A DNA stretch of 64,000 nt from Geomonas limicola (GCF_014193675.1 NZ_BLXZ01000005.1:62001-126000); one strand, 5' to 3'. Positions 52,613 to 61,972 are shown, numbered from the stretch's first letter. Program-made: numbers and translations. The notes: generated by a model from the letters alone, not told the origin.

Positions 52613-53516
52613 CCTGCACGGCATGCCGCGCTTCGGCGGACCGCTGCTCGTTTCACTGGCGCTGCACCTGGTGCTGCTCCTTGCGGTGACCGGGGTGCGT
52701 TGGTCTATGCAGCAGGTTCCCAAGGGAGCCCCGGAGGACTCGGTGCTCCACAAGGACCCGCTCGCGGTTGCAGTGCAGGTCGACCTTTCCTCGTTGCCGC
52801 TGCCTGGTGTCGGGAGTACCTCCTTTGTTGGGGTTGCCACGCGTCCGCCGGCTGCTGAGGCAGCGGCTAAGCAAACGGCGATACTGCCGGTGGTTGTCGC
52901 GCCGGCCAGGCCGATGGCGGCAGCCACGGATCGCAAGGGCATCCTGTCGCCAGCGGCTGCGCCGGTTGCCGCGGCGCTGGCAGACCCTCTGCCGGCAAGT
53001 AAAGGCGTATCCGCGGCTACTGCCGGAACGGTGCCCGGCTCGTCAACCACACGGACAGAACCGCACGCCGCTGCGACACCGCAACAAGCTGCTTTGGGAG
53101 CTCCACACGCCGCAGGTCCCGGAGCTGCCGGCGCTGGTGCCTCCGGAGCAGCGTCAAAGGCCGGGGCAGGGCAGGGGGCCCAGGCGGGGGGTGGCGGAGC
53201 AGGAAACTCCGGAGCTGTCCGGCGCGGATCCTACCAGGGACGGATCAAGGCACTCATCGAGGCGCACAAGAAGTACCCGGTGGCGGCGCGCAAGCTGGGG
53301 AGGGAGGGGAGATGTGACCGGCGGCTGGTCCTGGCCCGCGACGGCTCTTTGAAGCAGGTCGATTCGGTGAGCTCCTGCGGTCACCCCTTTCTGGATGCCG
53401 CGGCGACCCGGGCCATTACCGAGGTGGGAACCTTTCCGCCGCTCCCGGAGGAGTTCGGCGCTCCCCAGGAAAGCTTTACCGTCACCCTGAGCTTCTCGTT
53501 GAGCGACGGCAGGTGA
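52602..53516 (+). CDS. TonB family energy transducer
   Basis: A 304-residue TonB-like protein: one N-terminal membrane helix (LLVSLALHLVLLLAVTGV), a long Ala/Pro/Gly-rich linker that spans the periplasm, and a C-terminal TonB domain with KYPVAARKLGREG and AITEVGTFPPLPEEF. It couples the proton motive force, with ExbB/ExbD encoded elsewhere, to an outer-membrane receptor, most likely the one encoded at 55062. TTG 52602 with GGAAGG was chosen; ATG 52623 is the alternative. Confidence 0.88.
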   Translation: MTHDLHGMPRFGGPLLVSLALHLVLLLAVTGVRWSMQQVPKGAPEDSVLHKDPLAVAVQVDLSSLPLPGVGSTSFVGVATRPPAAEAAAKQTAILPVVVAPARPMAAATDRKGILSPAAAPVAAALADPLPASKGVSAATAGTVPGSSTTRTEPHAAATPQQAALGAPHAAGPGAAGAGASGAASKAGAGQGAQAGGGGAGNSGAVRRGSYQGRIKALIEAHKKYPVAARKLGREGRCDRRLVLARDGSLKQVDSVSSCGHPFLDAAATRAITEVGTFPPLPEEFGAPQESFTVTLSFSLSDGR

Positions 53517-53539
53517 GGTTGTCATAGCTGGTGGCACAG

Positions 53540-53661
53540 ACCCCCTCGCCTCCTCCCCTTGCAGGAGGGGGTGGAGGGATCCGCCATCGAGAATACTGGC
53601 CTGTTACCTCTGTGGCAATTCCCCCCTCACCCTAACCCTCTCCCGCAAGGGGAGAGGGGAT
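53540..53661. repeat. Two palindromic GC-rich dispersed repeats
   Basis: CCTCCCCTTGCAGGAGG-type (53540-53580) and CCCTCACCCTAACCCTCTCC with GGGGAGAGGGGA (53620-53661) each form a hairpin. They fill the gap between tonB and the first FN3 gene and might attenuate transcription between them. Confidence 0.7.
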
Positions 53662-53749
53662 ATGTAACTGTAACCAACGGCAGGCTAATCGAGGGGCTGT
53701 TTTTTTCTCCTTAACCTCAACCTTAACCTGCCTATCTTTAGGAGGAACC

Positions 53750-54985
53750 ATGAAGCACCTGCAAAAATGGAATGGAATTCTGGCGGGGCTCTGCTTGGCC
53801 ATGCTGGTACTGGCGCTCGCCGGTTGCGGCAGCTCGAGCAATACCCCGGCACCTGCAGCCCTCACGGGCGTAACTGCCGGGGCCGGCGACCAGCAGGCGA
53901 CGGTAACCTGGACACCGGTAAGTAACGCAACCAGCTACAACATCTACTACAGCACCTCTGCCAGCGTCTCCACGTCGACCGGCTCCAAAGTGGTCAACGC
54001 GACCACTCCCTACAACGTCACCGGTCTCACCAACGGCACCACCTACCATTTCGTGGTGACCGCCGTGAATGCCGGTGGCGAGAGCACGGTGTCCAACGAA
54101 GTAAGCGCGACCCCCGAACCGCCGGCACCCGCAGCCCTGGCCGGGGTGACCGCCACTGCCGGTAACCTGCAGGTCGCCGTGAACTGGGCCACGGTGAGCA
54201 ACGCCACTGGTTACAACATCTACTACAGCACCACCCCTAACGTGACTACCGCTGCTGTGGACAAGGTGCTGAATGTCGCCGGCCCGAGCACGGTTACCGG
54301 CCTTCTCAACGGTACCACCTACTACTTCGTGGTGACCGCGATAAACGGTGGCGGTGAAAGCCCGGTTTCCAACGAAGTCAGCGCGATGCCGGTACCGGCA
54401 GTTCCTGCAAAACCGACGGGCCTGTCGCTGTCGGGAGGCGACACCCAGGTGACTGTTTCCTGGACGAACGATAGTGCCGCCACGTCGTACAACATCTACT
54501 ACTCGACATCCTCGACCTTCACCACTACCAGTAACGGAGTCAACAAAATTACCGGCGCTGCTAACGGACAGGCCGTTACCGGACTTACTAACGGAACCGC
54601 TTACTATTTTGCGGTTACCGCGCAGAACCTCGGTGGCGAGAGCCAGCTTTCGACCATCAAGACGGCCACCCCCGCAACGCAGGTCCAGATCCCGACCAAC
54701 CCTTCCGCCCTCAATGCCTCTGCTGGTGTCGGACAGGCAACCATCACCTGGGGTTCCGTTGCCAACGCAACGTCCTACACCATTTACTATCTGCAGGCAC
54801 CTGCGTCTCCCCTGATTTCCGGCACGACCGTCAAAGCTACTAACAACGCCATTACCAACGCTACTTCGCCCTCGGTCGTGACCGGTCTCACTTCCGGTCT
54901 TAACTACTGGTTTGTCGTCACCGCCTCCAACTCCGCAGGCGAAGGCGCACCACAGAACAATCCGAAGGCAGCCCTGATCCAGTAA
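53750..54985 (+). CDS. Lipoprotein with four fibronectin type III domains
   Basis: A 411-residue protein with a lipobox (LALAGC; Cys near residue 26), followed by four FN3 repeats of about 90 residues. Each repeat shows the VTWTPVSNATSYNIYYS and LTNGTTYHFVVTAVN-type strands, and the first three end near VSNEVSATP. It is probably anchored on the outer membrane. A TAGGAGGAACC site precedes the ATG. Its partner is likely the TonB-dependent receptor next door. Confidence 0.85.
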   Translation: MKHLQKWNGILAGLCLAMLVLALAGCGSSSNTPAPAALTGVTAGAGDQQATVTWTPVSNATSYNIYYSTSASVSTSTGSKVVNATTPYNVTGLTNGTTYHFVVTAVNAGGESTVSNEVSATPEPPAPAALAGVTATAGNLQVAVNWATVSNATGYNIYYSTTPNVTTAAVDKVLNVAGPSTVTGLLNGTTYYFVVTAINGGGESPVSNEVSAMPVPAVPAKPTGLSLSGGDTQVTVSWTNDSAATSYNIYYSTSSTFTTTSNGVNKITGAANGQAVTGLTNGTAYYFAVTAQNLGGESQLSTIKTATPATQVQIPTNPSALNASAGVGQATITWGSVANATSYTIYYLQAPASPLISGTTVKATNNAITNATSPSVVTGLTSGLNYWFVVTASNSAGEGAPQNNPKAALIQ

Positions 54986-55061
54986 TCAACCTCCACCCAC
55001 CGGTGCTCAGGGACGACTCTCCCTCACCCTGCAGCACCGGTTCTGTCATTGGTGCAACGAC

Positions 55062-57023
55062 ATGAAGCAAAGAACTATCTGGCCGGCGCTCACCATACTC
55101 TGCGCCCTTCCTCTGGCAGGCCACTCCGCCTTAGCCGCGCAGCCCGCAGACTCGACCTCAGAGCGCTACAACCTGGGGGAGATCGTGGTTTCCGCGCCTG
55201 GCGAAGGGGTCCAGGCAACCGAAACGGTGCGCACGGTAACCGCCAAGGATATCGAGGCCCGCGGTGCCCGAACCCTTGACGAAGCCATCGCCCTCTTGCT
55301 CGGCGTCAACATCCGTAACGGCGGGGAAGGGGTGCCGCGCATCGATATCAGGGGCTTCAAGACCCGGCACGTGGTGCTGCTGTTGGACGGCATCCCGATG
55401 AACTCGGCGTTCGACCAGCAGTTCGACCCGACGACGATCTCCACGGAAAACATCGCCGAGATCAAAATGACTTCCGGCGCCAGTTCGATCCTCTACGGGC
55501 AGGGAGGATTGGGTGGCGTCATCAACATCATCACTAAAAAGGGGGGGCAGCGCACCCAGGGGATGGTCGGCGTCGAGGTGGGCGATCACGAGCCGTACCA
55601 GGCAAAGGCCGCCGTGTCCGGTGCCACCGAGCGCTTCAACTACTTCTTCAGCGGTAATGCCCAAAAGGTGGATGCCTTCCCGCTTTCCGGCGCCTTCCGG
55701 CCGACTGGGGAGCAGGGCTCCGGTTACCGGAAAAACAGCGACCGCGAACGCAACAGCCTCTTGGGGACCGTCGGGTTCACCCCGAACCAGGACCTCGCCC
55801 TGGGGCTCACGGTCAACTACGCCCAGGGGAGCTACGGCAAGCCGGCCGGTACCATCAGGGATGACGCCGACCTCTTTGCCAGCACCCCGAAGTACCAGCG
55901 CATTCCCGACTATTCGACCGCCTCCGTCCAGCTTGCGGTCGAGTCCGCCGCCACCCAGCACCTCAACCTGAGGGGCTGGGCCTGGTTCACCCACCATGAC
56001 GAGCTGCAGAACCAGTACAGCCAGTCTGATTACGCCACCACGAACCTGCAGCAAAAGGTGAAGTCGACCATCAGCGGTGTCACGCTGCAGCCCAAGTACG
56101 ATTTCGGGCGCGCCGGTTCGCTCGCCCTGGCGCTCTCGGTCGAAGACGACGCCTGGGACACCTACACCGTCACCGGGACGGCAACCGACGAGCACCACGA
56201 ACAACAGGTCTACTCCGCGGGGATCGAGTACGAGTTCTCGCCGCTGTCCGGGCTCAACCTGGTTGCCGGGTACGGTCACTACTGGCAGGCCAGAAGCGAG
56301 GCGACCCTCGATGATTACAGCGCCCTCTTCGGGGCCAGCTACGATTTCACTGCGGCGACGCGCCTGAAGGCCTCCTTCAAGCGCAACGTGCGCTTCCCGT
56401 CTCTTGGGGACCTCTACGATACCTTCAACAACGGCAACAAACAGCTCTTGCCGGAACGCTCCCACACCTACGAAGCGGGAGTCGAGCAGAAACTCCCCCG
56501 GGAGACCACGGCTGCACTCACCGGTTTCTACACCACGGCCGAGAACCTGGTGCAGAACGACCAGGTGGTCGGCAGGAAGGTGAACCTCCCCGAGGTGCGC
56601 TTTACCGGGGCGGAGCTCGCCGTCGCCAACGGCGCCGTGAAGAACCTCCTGCTGCGCGGCAGCTATTCGTTCCTGCACTCCGAGGACCGTTCGCGGACCG
56701 GCCGGGAGGAGCAGCAGTACACCCCGGAGCACGTGATCGTTTTGGAGGGGAAGTACGACTTCGCCTGCGGTTTTGCCCCCTATGCCTCGGTGCGCTACGT
56801 CGGTAACCAGTACCTCTACACCAAGAACAACGTGCAACCCGTGCAGAAGGCGAAACTGAACGACTACACCCTGGTGAACCTCAAGCTGAACCAGCAGGTC
56901 TGGGGCGGCAGGGCGAACCTCTACGTCGGGGCCGACAACCTCTTCGATCAGAACTACGAGACCAGCTACGGCTTCCCCCAGCCGGGCAGGTTCGTCTACG
57001 GCGGCGTGGAGTTCCGTCTCTAA
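55062..57023 (+). CDS. TonB-dependent outer-membrane receptor
   Basis: A 653-residue receptor with a signal peptide (cleavage near SALAAQ), a TonB-box-like LGEIVVSAP, a plug domain (TVTAKDIEARGARTLDEAI, then GGLGGVINIITKKGG) and a 22-strand-type barrel ending in a C-terminal FVYGGVEFRL. It resembles small CirA/BtuB-class receptors. The operon context suggests uptake of an oxyanion complex or of a cofactor rather than a siderophore, but the ligand cannot be read from sequence. Confidence 0.93.
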   Translation: MKQRTIWPALTILCALPLAGHSALAAQPADSTSERYNLGEIVVSAPGEGVQATETVRTVTAKDIEARGARTLDEAIALLLGVNIRNGGEGVPRIDIRGFKTRHVVLLLDGIPMNSAFDQQFDPTTISTENIAEIKMTSGASSILYGQGGLGGVINIITKKGGQRTQGMVGVEVGDHEPYQAKAAVSGATERFNYFFSGNAQKVDAFPLSGAFRPTGEQGSGYRKNSDRERNSLLGTVGFTPNQDLALGLTVNYAQGSYGKPAGTIRDDADLFASTPKYQRIPDYSTASVQLAVESAATQHLNLRGWAWFTHHDELQNQYSQSDYATTNLQQKVKSTISGVTLQPKYDFGRAGSLALALSVEDDAWDTYTVTGTATDEHHEQQVYSAGIEYEFSPLSGLNLVAGYGHYWQARSEATLDDYSALFGASYDFTAATRLKASFKRNVRFPSLGDLYDTFNNGNKQLLPERSHTYEAGVEQKLPRETTAALTGFYTTAENLVQNDQVVGRKVNLPEVRFTGAELAVANGAVKNLLLRGSYSFLHSEDRSRTGREEQQYTPEHVIVLEGKYDFACGFAPYASVRYVGNQYLYTKNNVQPVQKAKLNDYTLVNLKLNQQVWGGRANLYVGADNLFDQNYETSYGFPQPGRFVYGGVEFRL

Positions 57024-57075
57024 ACACGCGCTGCCGAAATGCAGCGGCAGGTACCACCCCTGGAGGAACATCCCG

Positions 57076-58509
57076 ATGAAGCACGGCGGAAAAATCATCG
57101 CCCAGATACTTATCCTGGTACTGCTCGCCCTGGGTCTTGGAGGCTGCGGCGCCTCTCCCTGGCGTTTCGATCCCGGCGTCCCGGCTCCCCCCGCCACCGT
57201 GGTTGCTACCGCGGGGAACGGGGTAGTCCGCGTGAGCTGGAGTCAGCTGTCCAACGCTACCGGCTACGACGTGTATTTCGCAAGCTCGCCCGGCGTGTCC
57301 ACATCCAGCAGCAGCATGCTGAACCTTGGCGGATCCTTCGCCGATGTGACGGGGCTGCAAAACGGCACTCCCTACTACTTCCGCGTGGTTGCCCACAACT
57401 CCAAAGGCTCCAGCCCGCTATCCAACGAGGTATCCGCCACGCCGTCACCAGCCGGGATCTTCCTGTCGACCGACCTGGTGGGAACCTGGCGCTTCAACGC
57501 CCTGGTCTCGGGCGCCGGAGCGAAATGGATGCGCGGCAGCGTGACGATCGACGCCTTGGGCGTGGTGACGGTCGGCTCCTATCTCGACAGTGCAGGAGGC
57601 ACGACGGCCCCAGCCGAGCTTTTCAGCACCATGAGCATCCTTCCCGACGGGATCGTCTCGCAGGATGGCGCGGCTGCCGGTTTCCACGGCACCCTCTCCG
57701 AGAACATCTACCGCGACCTTTTGGTCGGCGCCGGCACAACCACGTCGGGGCAGCTCACCGTGGTGCTGCAGAAGGTGGTGCCGGGGATCAGCTTCGCCTC
57801 CACCGATATTCAAGGGACCGGCCAGTCCGGAGCCGGGCCGCTGCTCATGGTCTATCACCAGCTCTCCAGCGGCGCGGTCGGCGAGTGGGAGTGGGGTGCC
57901 TTCCAGGTCGGTCGCGATCAGGCCGAAACCTACAGCGCGATCGCGGCGCAGAGCGCTAAGCTGCTTCCCGGTGCCGGTTCCAAGGTGGTCGGCATGACCA
58001 TCAGCGCCGACGGCCTGGTCTCGGAGGCCCCCAAGGCAGGTGTCACCCCGCAGCCGGCGGCTCTTTTGACCGATGCGGTGATGTCTGCGGACAAGATGAC
58101 CATCGTGGGGACGGCGACCGACAACCAGGGTGCCTACCTTTTGCGGATCATCCAGCTGGTGCATCCGCCCACCGTTGCCCTCACCGCGACGAGCTACCAG
58201 CTTGCCGATCTTGCCGGAAGTTACACCTACCTCGCCGCCCTCGGCGGAACGAACCCGGGGTGGGCCTTGGCAACCGAGACCGTGGGAAGCGTCGGCAACG
58301 CCTCGTTTACCGGGTACCTTACCTCGGAGGGGAGCACCACGGCACCGGCCCCCTTCGCCCTGGGACTCGACGCACAGGGTAAAGTCACCTCCGGCGCAGA
58401 TACCACGTTTCACGGCCAGTTTTCCTATGCGAAGGATCTGGTGGTGGCCACCGGCACCGGGGCTGGCGGGGCTGGGTACCTGAGCATCTCCGTGAAACGG
58501 AACAACTAA
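57076..58509 (+). CDS. FN3-domain lipoprotein
   Basis: A 477-residue protein with a lipobox (LGLGGC; Cys near residue 25) and one FN3 domain (about 35-125, VRVSWSQLSNATGYDVYFA). A large Gly/Ala/Thr-rich region follows, with a loosely repeated beta pattern that recurs (GSVTIDALGVVTVGSY, LVGAGTTTSGQLTVVLQ). The N-terminal domain is close to those of the lipoprotein at 53750. It is probably a surface or periplasm-facing partner of the receptor. Confidence 0.8.
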   Translation: MKHGGKIIAQILILVLLALGLGGCGASPWRFDPGVPAPPATVVATAGNGVVRVSWSQLSNATGYDVYFASSPGVSTSSSSMLNLGGSFADVTGLQNGTPYYFRVVAHNSKGSSPLSNEVSATPSPAGIFLSTDLVGTWRFNALVSGAGAKWMRGSVTIDALGVVTVGSYLDSAGGTTAPAELFSTMSILPDGIVSQDGAAAGFHGTLSENIYRDLLVGAGTTTSGQLTVVLQKVVPGISFASTDIQGTGQSGAGPLLMVYHQLSSGAVGEWEWGAFQVGRDQAETYSAIAAQSAKLLPGAGSKVVGMTISADGLVSEAPKAGVTPQPAALLTDAVMSADKMTIVGTATDNQGAYLLRIIQLVHPPTVALTATSYQLADLAGSYTYLAALGGTNPGWALATETVGSVGNASFTGYLTSEGSTTAPAPFALGLDAQGKVTSGADTTFHGQFSYAKDLVVATGTGAGGAGYLSISVKRNN

Positions 58510-58531
58510 CGACAAAAGAGAGAGGGTCGCC

Positions 58532-58924
58532 ATGGAAAGCGAAGCCCCGCGCAAGAAAAAGCGGTCCAAACTATCCAAAACCATCGACCTCGTGCTGCGC
58601 TACTGGCACGTCGGTACTTCCAGCGTCCTCTTCGGCGGTATGGTGCTGGGAATCCCCTTCGAACGCCTCGGTGTCTGGCACACCCTGGCCATCGTCACGG
58701 GCGGAAGCCTCGTCCTCTCCGGCATCTGCCAGAGCCGACACTGGTCCTACCAGGTGCGCGGACTGCTGGCGTTCACGCACGTGGGGCTCTTGGCCCTGGT
58801 GCATTTCCAGCACGACTGGGTGCTGCCGGTGCTCACCGCGGTCTTGCTCTGCGGTTTCCTCGGCAGTAACCTGCCGGGAAATCTGCGCCACTGGTCGGTG
58901 CTTCACGGCGAGCGGGTTGACTGA
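58532..58924 (+). CDS. Small His-rich membrane protein
   Basis: A 130-residue protein with a basic cytoplasmic N-terminus and four membrane helices. His residues sit in WHVGTSS, WHTLA, SRHWSY, FTHVG, FQHDW and RHWSVLHG, a density that suggests a heme or metal role. I do not know the family. AGAGAGAGGG is the ribosome site. It lies between the second FN3 lipoprotein and a MITE-like element. Confidence 0.68.
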   Translation: MESEAPRKKKRSKLSKTIDLVLRYWHVGTSSVLFGGMVLGIPFERLGVWHTLAIVTGGSLVLSGICQSRHWSYQVRGLLAFTHVGLLALVHFQHDWVLPVLTAVLLCGFLGSNLPGNLRHWSVLHGERVD

Positions 58925-58972
58925 AGGGTAGGGCGTGAGGCTCGGCAGAGGGGCCCCTGACCTCAGCCACGG

Positions 58973-59132
58973 TGATGAGCGCTGATCTTTTCGCCAGTGG
59001 GTCCCTCCCCCTTCAAGAGAGGACAGGAGGGGGAGGGGATCGACTCCGTGCCATGGTTTGCCCCATCCCCACCCCAGCCCTCCCCTTGAAGGGGAGGGGG
59101 AAATCTTGCGAGCCGATGATTGGCGTTCATCA
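58973..59132. mobile_element. MITE-like element, copy 2
   Basis: TGATGAGCGC (58973-58982) and GCGTTCATCA (59123-59132) form imperfect terminal inverted repeats. The interior matches the element at 32854-32986 (GCCAGTG-GTCCCTCCCCCTTCAAG, then GGACAGGAGGGGGA, then GTTTGCCC) and carries an extra CCCCAGCCCTCC / GAAGGGGAGGGG arm. It has no coding capacity and lies just before the TupA gene. Confidence 0.7.
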
Positions 59133-59156
59133 GGTAGGTAAAAAAGGAGGGTTGCT

Positions 59157-60008
59157 ATGAAACTGCTGCTGACGGGAGTCGCGTTAGTACTGTTGGCCGT
59201 GGCGCTTGGGGCCCCGCAGGCCCGGGCCGATCAGGGGTTCCTGCTCATGGCGAGCACCATCGGCCCCATCGATGCCGGCATCGTCCCGGCACTGGAGGAG
59301 GCCTTCGAGAAGGAGACGGGCATCAGGGTGCGCCACGTCGGAGCCGGTACCGGCGAGGCCCTGCAGATCGCCAAAAAGGGGAGCGTGGACCTGGCGCTGG
59401 TTCACGCCAAATCGCTCGAAGAAGCCTTCGTAAAGGAAGGTTTTGGTACGGAGCGGGTGCCCCTCATGTACAACGATTTCGTCATCGTTGGGCCGGTCGA
59501 CGATCCGGCAGGCATCAAGGGGATGAAGAGCGCCAAGGACGCCCTGAAGCAGCTGGCCTCCTGCCAGGCGCTCTTCGTGAGCCGCGGCGACAAGTCCGGA
59601 ACCCACGTGGCGGAACTGGAACTCTGGAAAGGGACCGGCGTTACTCCCGCCTCGCCCTGGTACACCGTCTACGAGAAGGGAAACGAAGGAAACGTCCCGA
59701 CCCTGCGCTATACCGACCAACGCCAGGCCTATACGGTCATCGACCGGGCGACCTACCTCTCCCTCAGAGACGCCATCAAACTGGTGGTGCTGGTGGAGGG
59801 CGACGAGGTCCTCCTGAACCGCATCTCGCTCATTCCCGTGAGTCCGAAGAAATTCCCCGCGGTTCATCACGCGGAGGCTCTGCAGTTTGTGGCCTGGTTG
59901 ACCGACCCCGCGAAGGGGCAGCGGATCATAGCCGAATTCGGTAGGGAAAAATACGGTGCTCCACTGTTCTTTCCGGACTCCAGGCAGTGGCATGCCACCC
60001 ATCGGTGA
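59157..60008 (+). CDS. tupA: Tungstate-binding protein, TupA-like
   Basis: A 283-residue periplasmic binding protein. The signal peptide cleaves near ARA-D. The mature part has ASTIGPIDAGIVPALEEAFE, VRHVGAGTGEALQIAKKG, DLALVHAKSLEEAFVKEGF and PLMYNDFVIVGPVDDPAGI, which is the TupA pattern; TupA binds tungstate very tightly. The membrane part TupBC is not in the window. AAAGGAGG precedes the ATG. As the last gene of the leader-B block it is the best clue to that block's substrate. Confidence 0.87.
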   Translation: MKLLLTGVALVLLAVALGAPQARADQGFLLMASTIGPIDAGIVPALEEAFEKETGIRVRHVGAGTGEALQIAKKGSVDLALVHAKSLEEAFVKEGFGTERVPLMYNDFVIVGPVDDPAGIKGMKSAKDALKQLASCQALFVSRGDKSGTHVAELELWKGTGVTPASPWYTVYEKGNEGNVPTLRYTDQRQAYTVIDRATYLSLRDAIKLVVLVEGDEVLLNRISLIPVSPKKFPAVHHAEALQFVAWLTDPAKGQRIIAEFGREKYGAPLFFPDSRQWHATHR

Positions 60009-60598
60009 TGCCTGGTGACCGTTGATATTGATTGAGGACTCGCACCTTGCCTGCGAGAACTGCAACGCAAAAAAAGCCGTATCCTGTCCCAGCGACAGGA
60101 TGCGGCTTTTTGGTTTGTCTCTCCCGCTACCTAAGGACATTATTTCTGCACCCCGCCTGGAACTGTGCAATTTTCATGTGGTGACGCGTCCCCTGTGTAA
60201 GCCGCTACAGGGATTTACCGGTGTTCTAAGGAATTCTCTGTATAAGAGATTGGCCCTAACTGGTGCATAGTTGGCGGATGGTTGCGCCGTTTTTTTGCCA
60301 AGGTAACGAAATCACTGGTAAAAGAATGCAGAACAGGCTACAAAGGCTCGAAGACGCCATGGGGTCTCACGGCCGGGTCGGGTAAAGGTGCTTGGTTAGG
60401 CCAAGTGGCACCGGTTTTCCTGGCTGAGGGGACCTGTCCGGGAGCGTCGCAGAACCGTGTCTGAGGCCGCCGTAAGCTGCGCCTGCGCAGCCGGGAAGCA
60501 AAGGTACCGGCTCCGGATTCGGTCAGCTGAGCTCAAGAGAAGAACGCTGCCTTGCGTGGCTCCGGTAACCCCGGGAGACTACGCTGGAAGACTACGCC
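60009..60598. other. Long intergenic region
   Basis: Of 590 bases only the terminator at 60071-60112 is clear. The rest (60113-60598) holds GC-rich fold-back stretches such as GCACCGG...CCTGTCC around 60390-60440 but no gene, no ribosomal-binding site before a frame and no riboswitch core I recognise. Confidence 0.5.
60071..60112. terminator. Bidirectional Rho-independent terminator after tupA
   Basis: AAAAGCCG-T-ATCCTGTC (60072-60088) and GACAGGATGCGGCTTTT (60094-60110) form a long stem with a 5-base loop and one T/G wobble. An A run precedes it and a T run follows it, so it can stop transcription from either side. Confidence 0.9.
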
Positions 60599-61972
60599 AT
60601 GCTGTGCCACCACGTCCCGATCAGCTACCTGGTTCTCGATACCGAGGGGAAGGTCCTCAAGAGCAGCTATGCGACCGCCGAGCTGTTGGGGGTGCATCGC
60701 CTGCACCTGGTCCAGGTTCCTTTCAGCGACTTCGTCCTCGAAGAGTGCCGACCGCTGTTTCTCGCCCTGATCAGGCAAATTTTCGCGGAACCAGGGGCGC
60801 CGGTTACCTGCGAGCTCGTCCTGTGCACCGCGGCGCAACAGCCGCTCCAGGTGCAGCTGCAGGCGCAGGTACGTGATCCCGGCAACATCTGCCTGGTGAC
60901 CCTGACCGATGTGAGCTCGCTGCGCGCCAGCCCGACCTTCGAGACTGCTGCCGACCACGCGCTTGCCTGGGAGTTCTGGGTCGGTCCCGACGGCAGGTTC
61001 ATCTACGTGTCGCCTGCCTGCCAGGCCCTTACCGGCTACCCGGCAGAGGAATTCCTGGCTGATCCCGAGCTCTTCGTGCGCATCGTCCACCCCGAGGATA
61101 CGCCCCCTTTTTTTCCGTCCGACCTCGTGCAGTACCGGCCGGAACCGCTGCCGCGCGAGTACCGGATCGTGCACCGCGACGGCAGCGTCCTCTGGATGCG
61201 GTACGAAGGGCAGCTGGTCACCGGTCCGGACCAGGGCATCCTGGGGCTCAAGGGGAACAACCGCGAGGTGACCCACGAGCGGCAGTTGCGCCAGCAGCTG
61301 GAACAGTCGGTCGAGGAGCTGAAAAAACTCACCGAGGAGCTGAACCTCTCCGAAGAACGGGAGCGGCGCCGCATCGCGCAGGCGCTGCACGACCAGGTGG
61401 TGCAGGGGCTCGCCCTCGGGAAACTGAACCTGGAGACGGTTCTCTTGAAGGGGGAGATCGCCGATCATCCTGTGCTGCAGGAACTGAAATCGATCCTGGA
61501 GTATTCGATCCAGGATCTGCGCGATCTCTGTTTCGACCTGAGCTCACCGCTGCTCTACGACCTGGGGCTGGAATCGGCCATCGGGTTTCTGGGAGAGAAA
61601 CTGGAGCAGAAGTTCGGCTACCATTTCATTTTCAACACCTGGGCCCGTGACAAGAAGCCGCTCGGCGAGGAGATCGCCGTGGCGATGTACCAGTTCTGTC
61701 GCGAACTGTTGATCAACGCGGGCAAGCACGCCCAGGCCTCCCAGGTGACCTGTCTGCTGTACCAGGACGAGCAACGCCTGATTTTGAACCTGCAGGACGA
61801 CGGCAAAGGGTTTGATCCGGAGCGGTACCAGGAGGGTTTCGGTCTCCCCAGCATCCGGCAGCGGGTCAACTACCTCGGCGGAACCCTTACCGTAAAATCC
61901 AAAGCGGGCGCCGGGACAACAACCGAGATAACCCTCTGGCTCGCCAAGCAATCCGCCAAGGAGACCCTATGA
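60599..61972 (+). CDS. PAS-domain sensor histidine kinase (NarL-family type)
   Basis: A 457-residue soluble kinase with two PAS-like domains (about 5-100, and 115-235 with WVGPDGRFIYVSPACQALTG). A HisKA_3 dimerisation domain follows, with the H-box ERERRRIAQALHDQVVQGL, then a HATPase domain (ELLINAGKHAQA N-box, DDGKGFD, GFGLPSIRQRV). No membrane helix is seen, so it senses inside the cell. An in-frame TAA at 60566 limits upstream starts. It is coupled with the regulator gene by a 4-base overlap. Confidence 0.92.
   Translation: MLCHHVPISYLVLDTEGKVLKSSYATAELLGVHRLHLVQVPFSDFVLEECRPLFLALIRQIFAEPGAPVTCELVLCTAAQQPLQVQLQAQVRDPGNICLVTLTDVSSLRASPTFETAADHALAWEFWVGPDGRFIYVSPACQALTGYPAEEFLADPELFVRIVHPEDTPPFFPSDLVQYRPEPLPREYRIVHRDGSVLWMRYEGQLVTGPDQGILGLKGNNREVTHERQLRQQLEQSVEELKKLTEELNLSEERERRRIAQALHDQVVQGLALGKLNLETVLLKGEIADHPVLQELKSILEYSIQDLRDLCFDLSSPLLYDLGLESAIGFLGEKLEQKFGYHFIFNTWARDKKPLGEEIAVAMYQFCRELLINAGKHAQASQVTCLLYQDEQRLILNLQDDGKGFDPERYQEGFGLPSIRQRVNYLGGTLTVKSKAGAGTTTEITLWLAKQSAKETL

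Noticed and set aside
55158-57197. 679-codon antisense frame opposite the TonB-dependent receptor
   Set aside because: No domain; the + strand frame has signal peptide, plug and barrel.
60320-60450. Cyclic-di-GMP (GEMM) riboswitch in the leader of the PAS kinase
   Set aside because: The region folds and has an ACAAAGGC-like stretch, but the conserved CAAACC and tetraloop-receptor core are not there.
60282-60464. 60-codon frame upstream of the PAS kinase
   Set aside because: No ribosome site and no recognisable composition; considered non-coding.
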